Shown here in pieces: positions 25,951 to 34,757 of a stretch of DNA of 64,000 nucleotides. Numbering within the stretch: the stretch's first letter is position 1; the number at the start of each line of letters is the position of its first letter. Location of the stretch: NCBI GenBank assembly GCA_024280455.1, contig JAJRQC010000094.1, forward strand, positions 1 to 64,000. Reading direction: 5' to 3'. A model generated the notes under the pieces. The model searched no databases, was not told the origin of the DNA, and worked only from the letters and a program-made list of their open reading frames with translations. Made by a program: the position numbers and the translations under genes. The DNA is from Deltaproteobacteria bacterium (lineage in GTDB: Bacteria; Desulfobacterota; Desulfobulbia; Desulfobulbales; Desulfobulbaceae).

Positions 25951-26265
25951 TCAACCCTCGGTAATCTCACTGATTGATCGTTTTCCGACTATAGCCTTGA
26001 TACCTGATTTCGCCAGCTCTTTTTCAGGGCGTTCACCGATCCTGGTGCAGTAAACCTGAGTGCAATCCTTGAGTGGATCGAGTACTTCGGCCATCCTCTT
26101 GCCGTCAAAGAGATGCTCCTTGTCGCCGGTTGATAACGGCGTTACCTCTCGAACCGTGACCAGATTCAGCTTGTCACCGGTGATATCATAAATGAAAAAC
26201 CTCTCGGCCCGGCCAAAGTGTTCGTTGACTGTTTCGCCGTCGGTGGATGCTATGGCTACCCGCAT
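25951..26265 (-). CDS. NifX/NafY-family cofactor-binding protein
   Basis: 104 residues of the dinitrogenase iron-molybdenum cofactor family: MRVAIASTDGETVNEHFGRAERFFIYDI, then a Cys-containing middle (DCTQVYCTRIGE) and KSGIKAIVG. NifX-type proteins hold NifB-co or FeMo-co precursors during transfer. It follows nifB after a 172-bp gap containing two palindromes and precedes modA by 19 bp. The symbol is left open because NifX, NafY and VnfX cannot be told apart here. Confidence 0.88.
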   Translation of the reverse strand: MRVAIASTDGETVNEHFGRAERFFIYDITGDKLNLVTVREVTPLSTGDKEHLFDGKRMAEVLDPLKDCTQVYCTRIGERPEKELAKSGIKAIVGKRSISEITEG

Positions 26266-26298
26266 GTCGTCCTCCTTTGAGTTTCGATCTAATTGGTA

Positions 26299-26389
26299 TT
26301 TTAATGGGGTCAGAGTAAAATTAAATGGTCACTCTTATTATGTACTGCGAATATTCTTGGATTTAACTTTTACTCTGACCCCATTAAAA
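26299..26389. repeat. Palindromic element with 22-bp inverted ends
   Basis: The ends read TTTTAATGGGGTCAGAG... and its exact reverse complement, 22 bp of perfect match extended by a one-gap TTAAA, around a ~36-bp centre. The GGGGTCAGAGTAAAA core is a sequence seen at many loci in diverse bacterial genomes, often as a REP-like or transposase-associated end; that link is from general knowledge. It sits between nifB and the NifX-like gene. Confidence 0.8.
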
Positions 26390-26394
26390 CTAAC

Positions 26395-26424
26395 CTCGTT
26401 ACACCGCAGGAGCGGTGTAACGAG
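26395..26424. other. Hairpin downstream of nifB
   Basis: CTCGTTACACCGC and GCGGTGTAACGAG form a perfect 13-bp stem with an AGGA loop, immediately after nifB. Near-identical to the hairpin at 13802-13826 behind nifK. No T-tract follows on the minus strand. Confidence 0.8.
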
Positions 26425-26437
26425 ACGAATTCAACGT

Positions 26438-27715
26438 TCATCCACATCCGGTTCCGGTACCGACGCAGGCCTCTTTAGAAGAGCATTTATGCATCCGTCC
26501 CTGCAAACTGGTCAGCCCTTTGCCGGTGTAGACCGCTTCCAGCCCTTTTTCAATGAATCCGGTCATGGTGACCGGATTGATGCCGTTTTCCTTTAAGGTG
26601 GTCTTCGGGCTCTCGCCCAGGTCACTGACAAGTATGGCCCGGCAATCGCCAAGAATGCGACTAATATTGAACCAGCGCTGGGATCCGCCCCCTGCAGCAG
26701 GAGCAGGACGCTCCTCAATCAGCCGGTAGCCCCCATCCCCATTTTCGCCCCAGATCTGAAACCGGGTCGCCTCGCCGAGATGTTGATTGACCAGTACTCC
26801 TTCCAGTGTGGCCACGGCGACATAGAGCCGTTTGGCCTCGGAATGTTTCGGCAGTTTGGCACAGACTGAAAGGCAGCCCCGCATCTCATCGGTTTTGTCA
26901 TCATCGAGCAGCCCTACAGCATCGGCCCGGCAGCGGGTACAGTGCCGCATCTGGGGCAGATGTTTTTCCGCCTGATTGCGAAGCTTGGTCATGGTTGCCT
27001 TGGACGGTTCAGGAACATCTTCAAAAACAGTATCAGCGTTGGGGAACATGGCCATGCAGTTAAGGAGGTCCGCCCCGAGCTTTTTCATCATTCCGGCAAC
27101 CTCGATGATGTGGTGGTCATTGATCCCGGGAATGACGATGGTATTGATCTTCACCGTTATACCATATCGCTTCAGTTTTTTAATCGCGCTGATCTGACGA
27201 GCCAGCAGCAGTTCCGCCCCCTGCAGACCGCGGTAGAGTATTTTGCCGTCACGGACCCAGGAGTAGATGTCTTTAGTGATCTCCGGATCAACCGCATTAA
27301 CGGTCACCGTCACATGGGAGACCCCGATCTCGGCAAGTTCAGGCACATGGGGCTCCAGGTTCAGTCCGTTGGAGGCCAGGCAGAGTATTGTATCCGGATA
27401 GGTTGTGCGGATAAGGCGCATGGTTTCCAGAGTATCATCAGCATTGGCAAAGGGATCACCGGGGCCGGCAATACCGGCGACTGAAATACGTGGTTCTTTT
27501 TCCAGGACCTTGCCCATGTAGTAGAGTGCCTGCTCAGGCGAGAGGATGGTGCTGGTCACCCCGGGTCTCGATTCATTGACACAGTCGTATTTACGGTTAC
27601 AGTAATTGCACTGGATATTGCATTTAGGTGCCACCGGAAGATGGACCCGGCCGTACTGCCCCTTGACCTTGGCGTTGAAACAGGGGTGTCGGTTGAAATC
27701 GATTTTTTCGAGCAT
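26438..27715 (-). CDS. nifB: FeMo-cofactor maturase NifB
   Basis: 425 residues from the ATG at 27715 (GGGAG seven bases upstream). Radical SAM cluster motif C32-x3-C36-xx-C39 (KCNIQCNYC), plus C12 and C45 as further NifB cysteines, and AGPGDPFANADDTLETM. The C-terminal ~120 residues add a NifX-like domain (VAVATLEGVLVNQHLGEATRF) and a cysteine-rich tail. It fuses two [4Fe-4S] clusters with a SAM-derived carbide to make NifB-co. Follows nifN in the nifE operon. Confidence 0.97.
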   Translation of the reverse strand: MLEKIDFNRHPCFNAKVKGQYGRVHLPVAPKCNIQCNYCNRKYDCVNESRPGVTSTILSPEQALYYMGKVLEKEPRISVAGIAGPGDPFANADDTLETMRLIRTTYPDTILCLASNGLNLEPHVPELAEIGVSHVTVTVNAVDPEITKDIYSWVRDGKILYRGLQGAELLLARQISAIKKLKRYGITVKINTIVIPGINDHHIIEVAGMMKKLGADLLNCMAMFPNADTVFEDVPEPSKATMTKLRNQAEKHLPQMRHCTRCRADAVGLLDDDKTDEMRGCLSVCAKLPKHSEAKRLYVAVATLEGVLVNQHLGEATRFQIWGENGDGGYRLIEERPAPAAGGGSQRWFNISRILGDCRAILVSDLGESPKTTLKENGINPVTMTGFIEKGLEAVYTGKGLTSLQGRMHKCSSKEACVGTGTGCG

Positions 27716-27784
27716 GCTTTTCTCCCTTGATAAACTGGTAATACAGGATTTTTTCAAGTCTATGGAAGTGCCGGCCGTCTCAAT

Positions 27785-27819
27785 GCTGACACCTGAAATC
27801 TGAAACCTGAAATCTGTAG
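27785..27819. repeat. Heptanucleotide-phased array (CCTGAAA/TCTGAAA)
   Basis: Five consecutive 7-mers, GCTGACA, CCTGAAA, TCTGAAA, CCTGAAA and TCTGTAG, fill part of the nifN-nifB gap. Same 7-base period as arrays at 15420, 47293, 49761 and 50178. Confidence 0.75.
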
Positions 27820-27822
27820 TTT

Positions 27823-29184
27823 CTACATGTAGGAATAGCCAACCGACGAATCGGTCTGTTTTTTGGCTATAATGGCATTGGTTATAGTATCAAACAACTG
27901 CTGGGCACCGGAGTAGCCGAGATGAAGGATTCGCTGCCCGCCGACCCGGTCGTGAATGGGGAAGCCGACCCGGATGAGGGGAATATTCAGTTTTTTGGCC
28001 AAAGGGTAGCCCTTGGAGTGACCGATAATGAGGTCAGGCGCAAGGGTTTCGGCGATCTCGCTGATCTCAAAAAAATCCATGCCCTCATGGACCCCGGGCT
28101 GGCTGGGCAGGATATCGCCCGTGACATCGTCAATGGCCTCGGCGAGCCGTCCAGATCTGCCGCCCGAGGCGCAGAGCACCGGAAAAATGCCGATTTCAGC
28201 AAGAAAAGCACTCATACCGACCACCAGATCTTCCTCACCGTAGATGATCGCCTTTTTGCCGAAGATATACTTATGGCCATCCACATAGGCGTCCACCAGA
28301 CGGCCTCGTTCATGCACATATTTATCCGGAACCGGACGCCCGCTGAGCTTTGAGAGCAGGTTGAAAAAAAGGTCGGTCTCCTCAATGCCGATGGGTATCC
28401 CGAGCCGATGGTTGGTAATCTTGTGAGATTTTTCCAGTTCTTTGCCGCCGGTCTCTTCGTCATCCAGTGTACGCCCCAGTTCAATGGTGGCCCGGCTTCG
28501 CCCCATGGCCTTTATTGCAGACAACGGGGTGCCGCCGGCAGGGATCTTTTCGTATTCCAGCAGGGCCGGGCCGTCCATGGTCTCGGACAGATCGGGCAGC
28601 ATGGTACAGGCCAGGCCGAAATCATCCATAATTTCCTTGAGCAGGCGGTAATCGGCCGAAGAAACGAAACCGGGCAGCAGGTTCACGGTCCGGTTCCCGG
28701 GTCCGCCTTCGGCCCTCTGTTTGATGATTTCGTAGATGGCACCATGAAACCCCTCCATGTGGGTGCCTGAATAGCTTGGGGTCGACACATTGACAAAGTC
28801 AGGTAATTCTTTACTGCCGGCGGTATCCAGGGCGTATTCCCGTAGAAACATGGCTACGTCATCGCCTATTGTTTCGGTCAGGCAGGTGGTGGTAATACCG
28901 ATCATCTGCGGCCGATATTTTTCCGTTACATTGGTCAACCCCAGTTTCAGGTTGGGGCCGCCGCCGTACACGGCATGCTTTTCAGAAAGGGAAGACGAGG
29001 CTATGTCGATGGGTTCGTTATAATGGCTGATGATGTAGCGTCGCATATAGGTGGCACAACCCTGGGAGCCGTGCAGATAGGGAACAGTCCCCTCGATCCC
29101 TTTGAAGGCCAGGCAGGCGCCCAGCGGTTTGCAGAGTTTGCAGGCGTTGGTGGTGGATATATAATTTGGATGATTTTTCGTCAT
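27823..29184 (-). CDS. nifN: FeMo-cofactor scaffold subunit NifN
   Basis: 453 residues. Matches the NifK/NifN family (NACKLCKPLGACLAFKGIEG, HGSQGCATYMRRYIISHYNEP, GITTTCLTETIGDD) but carries the NifN pattern in the nifE neighbourhood. With NifE it forms the scaffold on which NifB-co becomes FeMo-co with Mo and homocitrate. It is separate here, not fused to NifB. Ends with TAG, which shows UAG is used as a normal stop in this genome. Confidence 0.95.
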   Translation of the reverse strand: MTKNHPNYISTTNACKLCKPLGACLAFKGIEGTVPYLHGSQGCATYMRRYIISHYNEPIDIASSSLSEKHAVYGGGPNLKLGLTNVTEKYRPQMIGITTTCLTETIGDDVAMFLREYALDTAGSKELPDFVNVSTPSYSGTHMEGFHGAIYEIIKQRAEGGPGNRTVNLLPGFVSSADYRLLKEIMDDFGLACTMLPDLSETMDGPALLEYEKIPAGGTPLSAIKAMGRSRATIELGRTLDDEETGGKELEKSHKITNHRLGIPIGIEETDLFFNLLSKLSGRPVPDKYVHERGRLVDAYVDGHKYIFGKKAIIYGEEDLVVGMSAFLAEIGIFPVLCASGGRSGRLAEAIDDVTGDILPSQPGVHEGMDFFEISEIAETLAPDLIIGHSKGYPLAKKLNIPLIRVGFPIHDRVGGQRILHLGYSGAQQLFDTITNAIIAKKQTDSSVGYSYM

Positions 29185-29231
29185 GATCTGTTTTTTATCC
29201 CCAGGATGAAATTGGATGGAGAAAACCGTTG

Positions 29232-30626
29232 TTACCCTACCGCAGGTGGAAGATTTTCTGTCTTCTGTTTTCGTGGGACAAAGCGCCAGACCGGGCTCAT
29301 CACCGAGGAGTAGACCTCACGGGCAAAATTGAGCATGCCCTCAAATCCGGCCAGGGCCTCTTTTCGTTCATGGTTATGGTCGCAAAATCCAATCCCGAGT
29401 TTGTAGGCGATGGGCCGTTCCTTGACCCCGCCGACAAAGATATCAACCGCCTTTTCCTTGAGAAAAGAGGTCAGTTCCAGGGGGTTGGAGTCATCGACAA
29501 TGATGGTGCCGGGATCGGTGATGGCTTCAAGCTCTGCATAGTCCTCTTTGGTTCCGGTCTGGGAGCCGACCAGAACTACCTGCATGTCGATCAGGCGGAA
29601 GGCCTTGACCAGGGAAAAGGCCTTGAAGGAACCGCCGACATAGATGGCCGCTTTTTTTCCGGCCAAAGCCTGGCGGTACTGTTCAAGTTCCGGTACCAGA
29701 CGGCTGACCTCTTCCTGGACCAGAGTTTTTGTATTCTCCATGATCGCATCGGCTTCGGGATCGTCCGGATATTGTTGTTTGAAAAATCGGGCAATGTCGT
29801 ACAGGGCTTCCGACATATCCTCGATGCCGAAGTAGGACACCCGCATGGAGGGAACCCCATACTCCTCTTCGATCATGTCGGCCAGGCCCATGGTGGAACC
29901 GGAACACTGCACCACATTGAGGGCGGCGCCGTGGGCCCGGCGGATGTCGTCCACCCGGCCGTCACCGGTGATGTTGGCCACCACCTCAATCCCCATGCGC
30001 TCGTAATACTTGCGGATCATCCAGATCTCACCGGCCAGGTTGAAATCACCCAGGATGTTGAGAGAAAATCTGGAAATTTTTTCTGTATCCCCGGTACCGA
30101 TCAGGCGAAACATGGCATCGCAGGCCGCCTGGTAGCCAGCCCGTTTATTGCCCATAAACCCTTCGGATTTCACTGGAATGACTGAAATGCCGGTCTCAGA
30201 CTCCACCTGACGACAGACCGCTTCCATGTCATCGCCGATGATGCCGACAATACAGGTGGAATAGACAAAGGCGGCTTTAGGAGTATGACGCTTGATCAGC
30301 TCAAGCAGAGCAAGGCGCAGCTTTTTTTCGCCGCCGAAGATAACGTCCATTTCCTGGAGATCGGTTGAAAAGGAAAGCCGATGCAGTTCCGGACCGGAAG
30401 AAAGGGCACCACGGATATCCCAGGTGTACACCGCGCAGCCGATGGGGCCGTGGACCAGATGCAGGGCATCGGCAATGGGATAGAGCACCACCCGTGATCC
30501 GCAGAAAACACAGGCCCGCTGGCTGACCGCTCCCGCCAGGCTGTCCTGGTTGCAGGTAATGTTAAAGGGGGCCTGACCTTTGACGTGAATCTGATTTTGC
30601 CGATCTTTTAATGCAACCGCTTCCAT
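29232..30626 (-). CDS. nifE: FeMo-cofactor scaffold subunit NifE
   Basis: About 464 residues from the ATG at 30626 (GGGGG upstream). The open frame begins at 30671, but that would place the start inside the sigma-54 site. Features: QRACVFCGSRVVLYPIADAL, VHGPIGCAVYTWDIRG, YSTCIVGIIGDD, ILGDFNLAGEIW. It lacks the His equivalent of the NifD cofactor ligand context, as expected for a scaffold. First gene of the nifE-N-B-X-modABC operon, 47 bp ahead of nifN. Confidence 0.96.
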   Translation of the reverse strand: MEAVALKDRQNQIHVKGQAPFNITCNQDSLAGAVSQRACVFCGSRVVLYPIADALHLVHGPIGCAVYTWDIRGALSSGPELHRLSFSTDLQEMDVIFGGEKKLRLALLELIKRHTPKAAFVYSTCIVGIIGDDMEAVCRQVESETGISVIPVKSEGFMGNKRAGYQAACDAMFRLIGTGDTEKISRFSLNILGDFNLAGEIWMIRKYYERMGIEVVANITGDGRVDDIRRAHGAALNVVQCSGSTMGLADMIEEEYGVPSMRVSYFGIEDMSEALYDIARFFKQQYPDDPEADAIMENTKTLVQEEVSRLVPELEQYRQALAGKKAAIYVGGSFKAFSLVKAFRLIDMQVVLVGSQTGTKEDYAELEAITDPGTIIVDDSNPLELTSFLKEKAVDIFVGGVKERPIAYKLGIGFCDHNHERKEALAGFEGMLNFAREVYSSVMSPVWRFVPRKQKTENLPPAVG

Positions 30627-30667
30627 GATAATTTTCCCCCTGTTGGTTGTCGATTGCCCTGTAAAGC

Positions 30668-30682
30668 GCAAGAGATGTGCCA
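30668..30682 (-). promoter_or_regulatory. Sigma-54 promoter of nifE operon
   Basis: The minus strand reads TGGCACATCTCTTGC, a full -24/-12 match that differs from the nifH site only at one spacer base. The expected start of transcription is near 30656, giving a ~30-nt leader to the nifE ATG. Confidence 0.95.
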
Positions 30683-30782
30683 GGGAAGAAAAAACAAGAG
30701 TTTCTCTTGTATATCAACCTGTTGGTGATGCTGGGCGGTGTTTGGGCCGATACGGTAAGGGGGGGGCTTTTGTCTCAATGTT

Positions 30783-30813
30783 GACAATAATGAAGAGTGT
30801 TTACATTCTTGTC
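30783..30813. promoter_or_regulatory. Putative activator site upstream of nifE
   Basis: GACAATAA-N6-GTGTT-N-ACATTCTTGTC, matching 19071-19101 in sequence, orientation and internal spacing. It starts ~100 bp above the sigma-54 site, about one helical turn closer than in nifH. Probable binding site for the NifA-type activator. Confidence 0.8.
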
Positions 30814-31232
30814 AACTCTGGGTCGGGGGAATATGGAATGGTCTGTCTACAAAGGGGAAGGTGCAGGCGGCAGGTTGTCGAACGGGAGGGTACTCCCTGT
30901 AAGGGATGAGAGAAAGGCGGCGGGGTTTAGGTTCCGTTTAACGGTAACCACAGACCTCGTAAAAACCGGATGCTGACTCCATATATTTTAACGCAAAATC
31001 AACAAGTTGAGTTAAAGCTGAACGGCTGGAATTCTATCAAGACGGTATCTTTATTGGAGTCCGCCCCTGCGGACGATTGCGGCCTGGTCATTGCCCGCAG
31101 GGACGGGCTCCGGAATAAAGCCGTTATATTGTCCAGAAAAACATACGATTTCAGCTTCGGTTTAAGAGGTCTGTACTACGTGTTTTTGTCGACTGGGAAC
31201 GTTTAAATTTACGTTTTGCCCGTGGTTACCAA
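30814..31232. other. Gene-free stretch upstream of the nifE enhancer
   Basis: No gene with recognisable family features was found on either strand. The stretch contains short open frames with atypical composition only. It marks the right edge of the nif island. Confidence 0.5.
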
Positions 31233-31628
31233 TCATCTACTGTTGTTCCCTGAAAGGATAGCGGGCAGGAAAAGAGCCCAGGGAGATGAACATTCCCTGT
31301 CAGCGGTACTGGTGTACCGGTATATCTCCCGACCCAAGTCGGCCGTGCCGAAAATATCATACAAACCGTTGCTGCCTTCCATTCCCCATACCTTTTCCAG
31401 AGGTGGCACACCGGGAATATTCATTTGTTTCCAGCCGTTTGAGCAGCGATCATTACGCAATGCCCGGGAGCCAAAGGCAAAAACATCTGTTTTTGACCGT
31501 CCCCAGATTGCCGTCAGCGACTGCGGGGGGATATAATTGTAACTGTAATAAACACTCTTCCAGCTGCTGCCGTCATAATGCAGGATTTCCGTTTCATTAT
31601 GATATGGCATTGAATATAAGTTCGTCAA
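31233..31628 (-). pseudogene. Fragment of a propeller-type repeat protein
   Basis: 131 codons with two degenerate repeats of a motif like ILHYDGSSWKSV ... LTAIWGRSKTDVFAFG and a second partial one (GWKQMN ... LEKVWGMEG ... LYDIFG). Such WG-x-D-V-F-A-x-G repeats build beta-propeller-like surface or secreted proteins in deltaproteobacteria. There is no signal peptide and the repeat register decays toward the end, so this looks like a remnant of a larger gene. Confidence 0.55.
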
Positions 31629-31800
31629 ATAAATTTTTTCAGGCCAGCCGAAGGCAAATGGACTGGCAGCGGGTCTCCTCGACCGATGTTACTGATTTGC
31701 GACCCGGTAACCCAGTTTCCTGGAATTGGCAAGGGCATGCCCTGTGTCTGGAAGATTGTTGCCTTTTGTTGAAGAGTTGTGTGTGAAGAGAAAGCGGCGG

Positions 31801-33405
31801 TTATTTACCGTTTAAGGTGTCGATCCGGGCAAGGACCTCTTCAGGGGACAGTGGCCGGCAGATGTAGAATCCCTGGACGGTTTCACAGCCGAGTTCGAGG
31901 AGTTTTTCCATGACTTCTCTGTGTTCAACTCCCTCTGCAATCGGCCTCAGCCCCATGTTGTTTGCAAGGTCAATGGTGGATTTGACAATGACCCTGTCAT
32001 TTTCATCACTGATCATGTCCATGACAAAGGATTTATCGATTTTCACCTCGCTGGCCGGTAGTCGTTTCAGGTAGGAAAGCGAGGAATAGCCGGTGCCGAA
32101 ATCATCAATGGCAAACTGAACTCCCAGGCTGTGCAGGTCCTCGATGACCCGAAAGGCGCGGTCGGGGTCGACCATCATGCTGCTTTCCGTTATTTCAAGG
32201 GTGATGTTGTGGGCGTCTATTTCCCATTTTTCGAGTAATGCCCTGATCTGGGCATAGGCTTCACCATCGTGCAGGTTTTTTGCCGACAGGTTGATGGCTA
32301 TCGGAATCTGGTACCCGGCCAGCTGCCACTGGTGGTGTTGGGCAAAGGCAGTATCCAGGACCCAGTAGGTCAGGGGCCTGATGAGTCCTGTCTGCTCGGC
32401 AACGGGGATAAAATCATTGGGAGGAAGTAACTCGGCATGATCGGGATGTTGCCAGCGGACCAGGGCCTCAACTCCGCAAACCCGCTGTTCCGCCAAAGAA
32501 AATTTCGGCTGATAGTACAGAACCAGCTGTTCCGCTTCTACGGCCTTTCGCAGCTCAACGGTGAGCATCAACCGGTTCATGCTGTACTCGTCCTGGGCCG
32601 CATCGTAGACCGCATAGTTGCCTTCGCTTCGTTTGGCCACATACATGGCGACATCGGCGTGCTGCAGCAGGGTGTCACTTTCCAGGCCATGTTCGGGGAA
32701 CATGGCGATTCCGATACTGATATCGAGATGCAGGTCGTTGCCTTCGATCTGGAAACTCTCTTCCATGACCCGGGTCATCTGGTCGGAAATAGCGGCTGCT
32801 TTTTCAAGGTTTACGCCGGGCAGCACCACGGCGAATTCATCTCCGCCCAGACGTGCTATTGTATCTGATTCCCGAATGCAGCTCCGCAGTCTCGGGGCAA
32901 TAAGCTGGAGCACGTAGTCGCCATAATAGTGACCCAGGGTATCGTTTATCTCTTTGAAACGGTCAAGATCCATGAGCAGGAGCGCGATAGGGGTATCGGA
33001 ACGTTTTGAATCCAGGATGGCCTGGTCGATTCGTTCCTGGAGGAGGGTACGGTTGGGCAGATCGGTGAGTCCGTCGTGGAGGGCATGATGTCGTTCCACC
33101 GCTGCCGCCTCCTCCAGTTCCTCAATGGAATGCAGGCTCAGGCGAACTACCAGGGCGACGAAAATGGAACCGCCGAACAGGACCAGTGCTATCAGCAGTT
33201 CGGTATAATTACCTTTGTCATCGTTGAGAAGAAGATAAAAAAATGTAAGGTAACCGACAACAAAAAACATGATGAACGCGCCCAGAACTCTCCAGTCGGT
33301 ATAATGTTTTTTTGCTTTATGGCAGATCCGCAGGGTGGGAAAAACGGCAAAGAGCAAGCCAATTATCCCGGCAGCGATAAAAAATATGGAAAATGATTTA
33401 ATCAT
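31801..33405 (-). CDS. Membrane GGDEF-EAL protein (c-di-GMP turnover)
   Basis: 534 residues: three N-terminal membrane helices (residues ~5-105), a GGDEF domain with intact RLGGDEFAVVL, and a C-terminal EAL domain with EALVRW and the conserved DDFGTGYSSLSYLKRLP loop. Both catalytic motifs are complete, so it may make or degrade cyclic di-GMP. No periplasmic sensor domain is evident. Single gene, next to the SDR on the same strand. Confidence 0.92.
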   Translation of the reverse strand: MIKSFSIFFIAAGIIGLLFAVFPTLRICHKAKKHYTDWRVLGAFIMFFVVGYLTFFYLLLNDDKGNYTELLIALVLFGGSIFVALVVRLSLHSIEELEEAAAVERHHALHDGLTDLPNRTLLQERIDQAILDSKRSDTPIALLLMDLDRFKEINDTLGHYYGDYVLQLIAPRLRSCIRESDTIARLGGDEFAVVLPGVNLEKAAAISDQMTRVMEESFQIEGNDLHLDISIGIAMFPEHGLESDTLLQHADVAMYVAKRSEGNYAVYDAAQDEYSMNRLMLTVELRKAVEAEQLVLYYQPKFSLAEQRVCGVEALVRWQHPDHAELLPPNDFIPVAEQTGLIRPLTYWVLDTAFAQHHQWQLAGYQIPIAINLSAKNLHDGEAYAQIRALLEKWEIDAHNITLEITESSMMVDPDRAFRVIEDLHSLGVQFAIDDFGTGYSSLSYLKRLPASEVKIDKSFVMDMISDENDRVIVKSTIDLANNMGLRPIAEGVEHREVMEKLLELGCETVQGFYICRPLSPEEVLARIDTLNGK

Positions 33406-33476
33406 TGGAAGTAGGTGCGTATTGCCCTGAATTCCAGGTGGCCCTCGTCCGGCATCGTTTTTTCAAGTCGTCGAGG

Positions 33477-34610
33477 CTACCTGTGACTGTTTTTATGGGT
33501 AGCAGCCAGCAGTTTACCTGGGTTGGTTTTAAAGTCGTCTAGGTTGTTTTTTGGCGAGTAAAATTCCGTATTAAAGGTGGTGATCAGGTTGAGATGTTCC
33601 CACCGGGTAAGGTAGTATTCGATCAATGCAGGCAGTTCTGAGTAAATGGTTACCTGCGGTTGTGGATCCTGATAGCTCGATTGAAGCAGTTTCCTGGTCG
33701 ACAGGGTCTGGCTCTTGTAAAAACTTTCAAGAAACATGAGCTCTCCGGGCATTCGCGCCTCAATACCGATTCTGTTCAGCTTGCGGATAAACCAGAAGAT
33801 AATGTTTTTGCCGGTACGGGCAACGGGCAGAGGAAGGTATACTTTTCGTGGGGTGTTCAGATCCAGCAGTGCCTTGATGGTCAAAATAAGGTGGCCGAGT
33901 TCAACCGGTTCAGAGTCGGCAAAGTTATAGGTCTGGCCGGAGAATTCTTCCCTGTTTTCGAGCAGGTGATGGACAAACGGAGATATTTTTTTCGCATTAC
34001 TGTAGGAATGCATGGCCTGTTTTCGGGTCAGGAGAATAGGCATGGCCTGATCGGCGATGGAGTACAGCAGCCGGTGAAACCCCTGGATCTTGTGATCGTG
34101 CTTGCCGTAGACGATGGAAAGTCGGACGGTTGTAAAATCCAGCCCCCTGGTTTTGGCCAGATGCTCAAGGGTCAGCTCGGCCATTAACTTGGATTTTGAA
34201 TAGTTTGGCAGGTTCGGCCGCAGCGGCAGGCAATCTTCTTCAGACAGATTGGTGCCCATGGGCATGGTCGCCGCCGAGCTGATGTGAATATAGGGGATGT
34301 TGTGTTCTATGGCTACCTCGGCCAGATTCAGGGCGCCGAGGTAGTTTGTTTCATAGGCCAGCTGGGCGTCACTGTTAATGGCGGCAATGGCGGCGTTGAT
34401 GATAAAGTTCGGTCGATACTGCCGGAAATACAGCTGGATGTCAGCAGGTTTGCCGAGGCTGAGTCGTTTACTGTTCGGGGCCAGGATCTCTGTGTTCTCG
34501 ACTCTGGTTTTGAAGTAATGAACAAGCGCACCCCCGATTAACCCCGAGCCGCCTATGATTATGCCGCGTCCTCGATCCTGTTGTTGTTCCGTGCAGTTTT
34601 CTGCAGCCAT
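33477..34610 (-). CDS. NAD-dependent epimerase/dehydratase-like SDR
   Basis: 377 residues of the extended short-chain dehydrogenase family. The Rossmann glycine motif GGSGLIGG is near residue 19, and the catalytic YSKSK follows the SSAATMPMG strand. The first 14 residues are polar. The last ~110 residues are unlike common sugar epimerases and suggest a specialised substrate, perhaps a nucleotide sugar or lipid-linked intermediate. Neighbours on the same strand do not specify a pathway. Confidence 0.78.
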   Translation of the reverse strand: MAAENCTEQQQDRGRGIIIGGSGLIGGALVHYFKTRVENTEILAPNSKRLSLGKPADIQLYFRQYRPNFIINAAIAAINSDAQLAYETNYLGALNLAEVAIEHNIPYIHISSAATMPMGTNLSEEDCLPLRPNLPNYSKSKLMAELTLEHLAKTRGLDFTTVRLSIVYGKHDHKIQGFHRLLYSIADQAMPILLTRKQAMHSYSNAKKISPFVHHLLENREEFSGQTYNFADSEPVELGHLILTIKALLDLNTPRKVYLPLPVARTGKNIIFWFIRKLNRIGIEARMPGELMFLESFYKSQTLSTRKLLQSSYQDPQPQVTIYSELPALIEYYLTRWEHLNLITTFNTEFYSPKNNLDDFKTNPGKLLAATHKNSHR

Positions 34611-34757
34611 AATTTCCGCTACCCCTGACCTTTCCTTCTTGATACCTGTACATATTTTATGAAGTATATACCATTAGATCCGCCTTCTCCATTGAAATCT
34701 TGATCGATGTGCAGGAGAGTTTGGGCTGAGGTTCAGGACTGGTCCCTGCTGCAAGCT

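Noticed and set aside
30970-31206. A 78-codon plus-strand frame upstream of the propeller fragment
   Set aside because: No start signal, unusual composition and no family-like motif; treated as non-coding.
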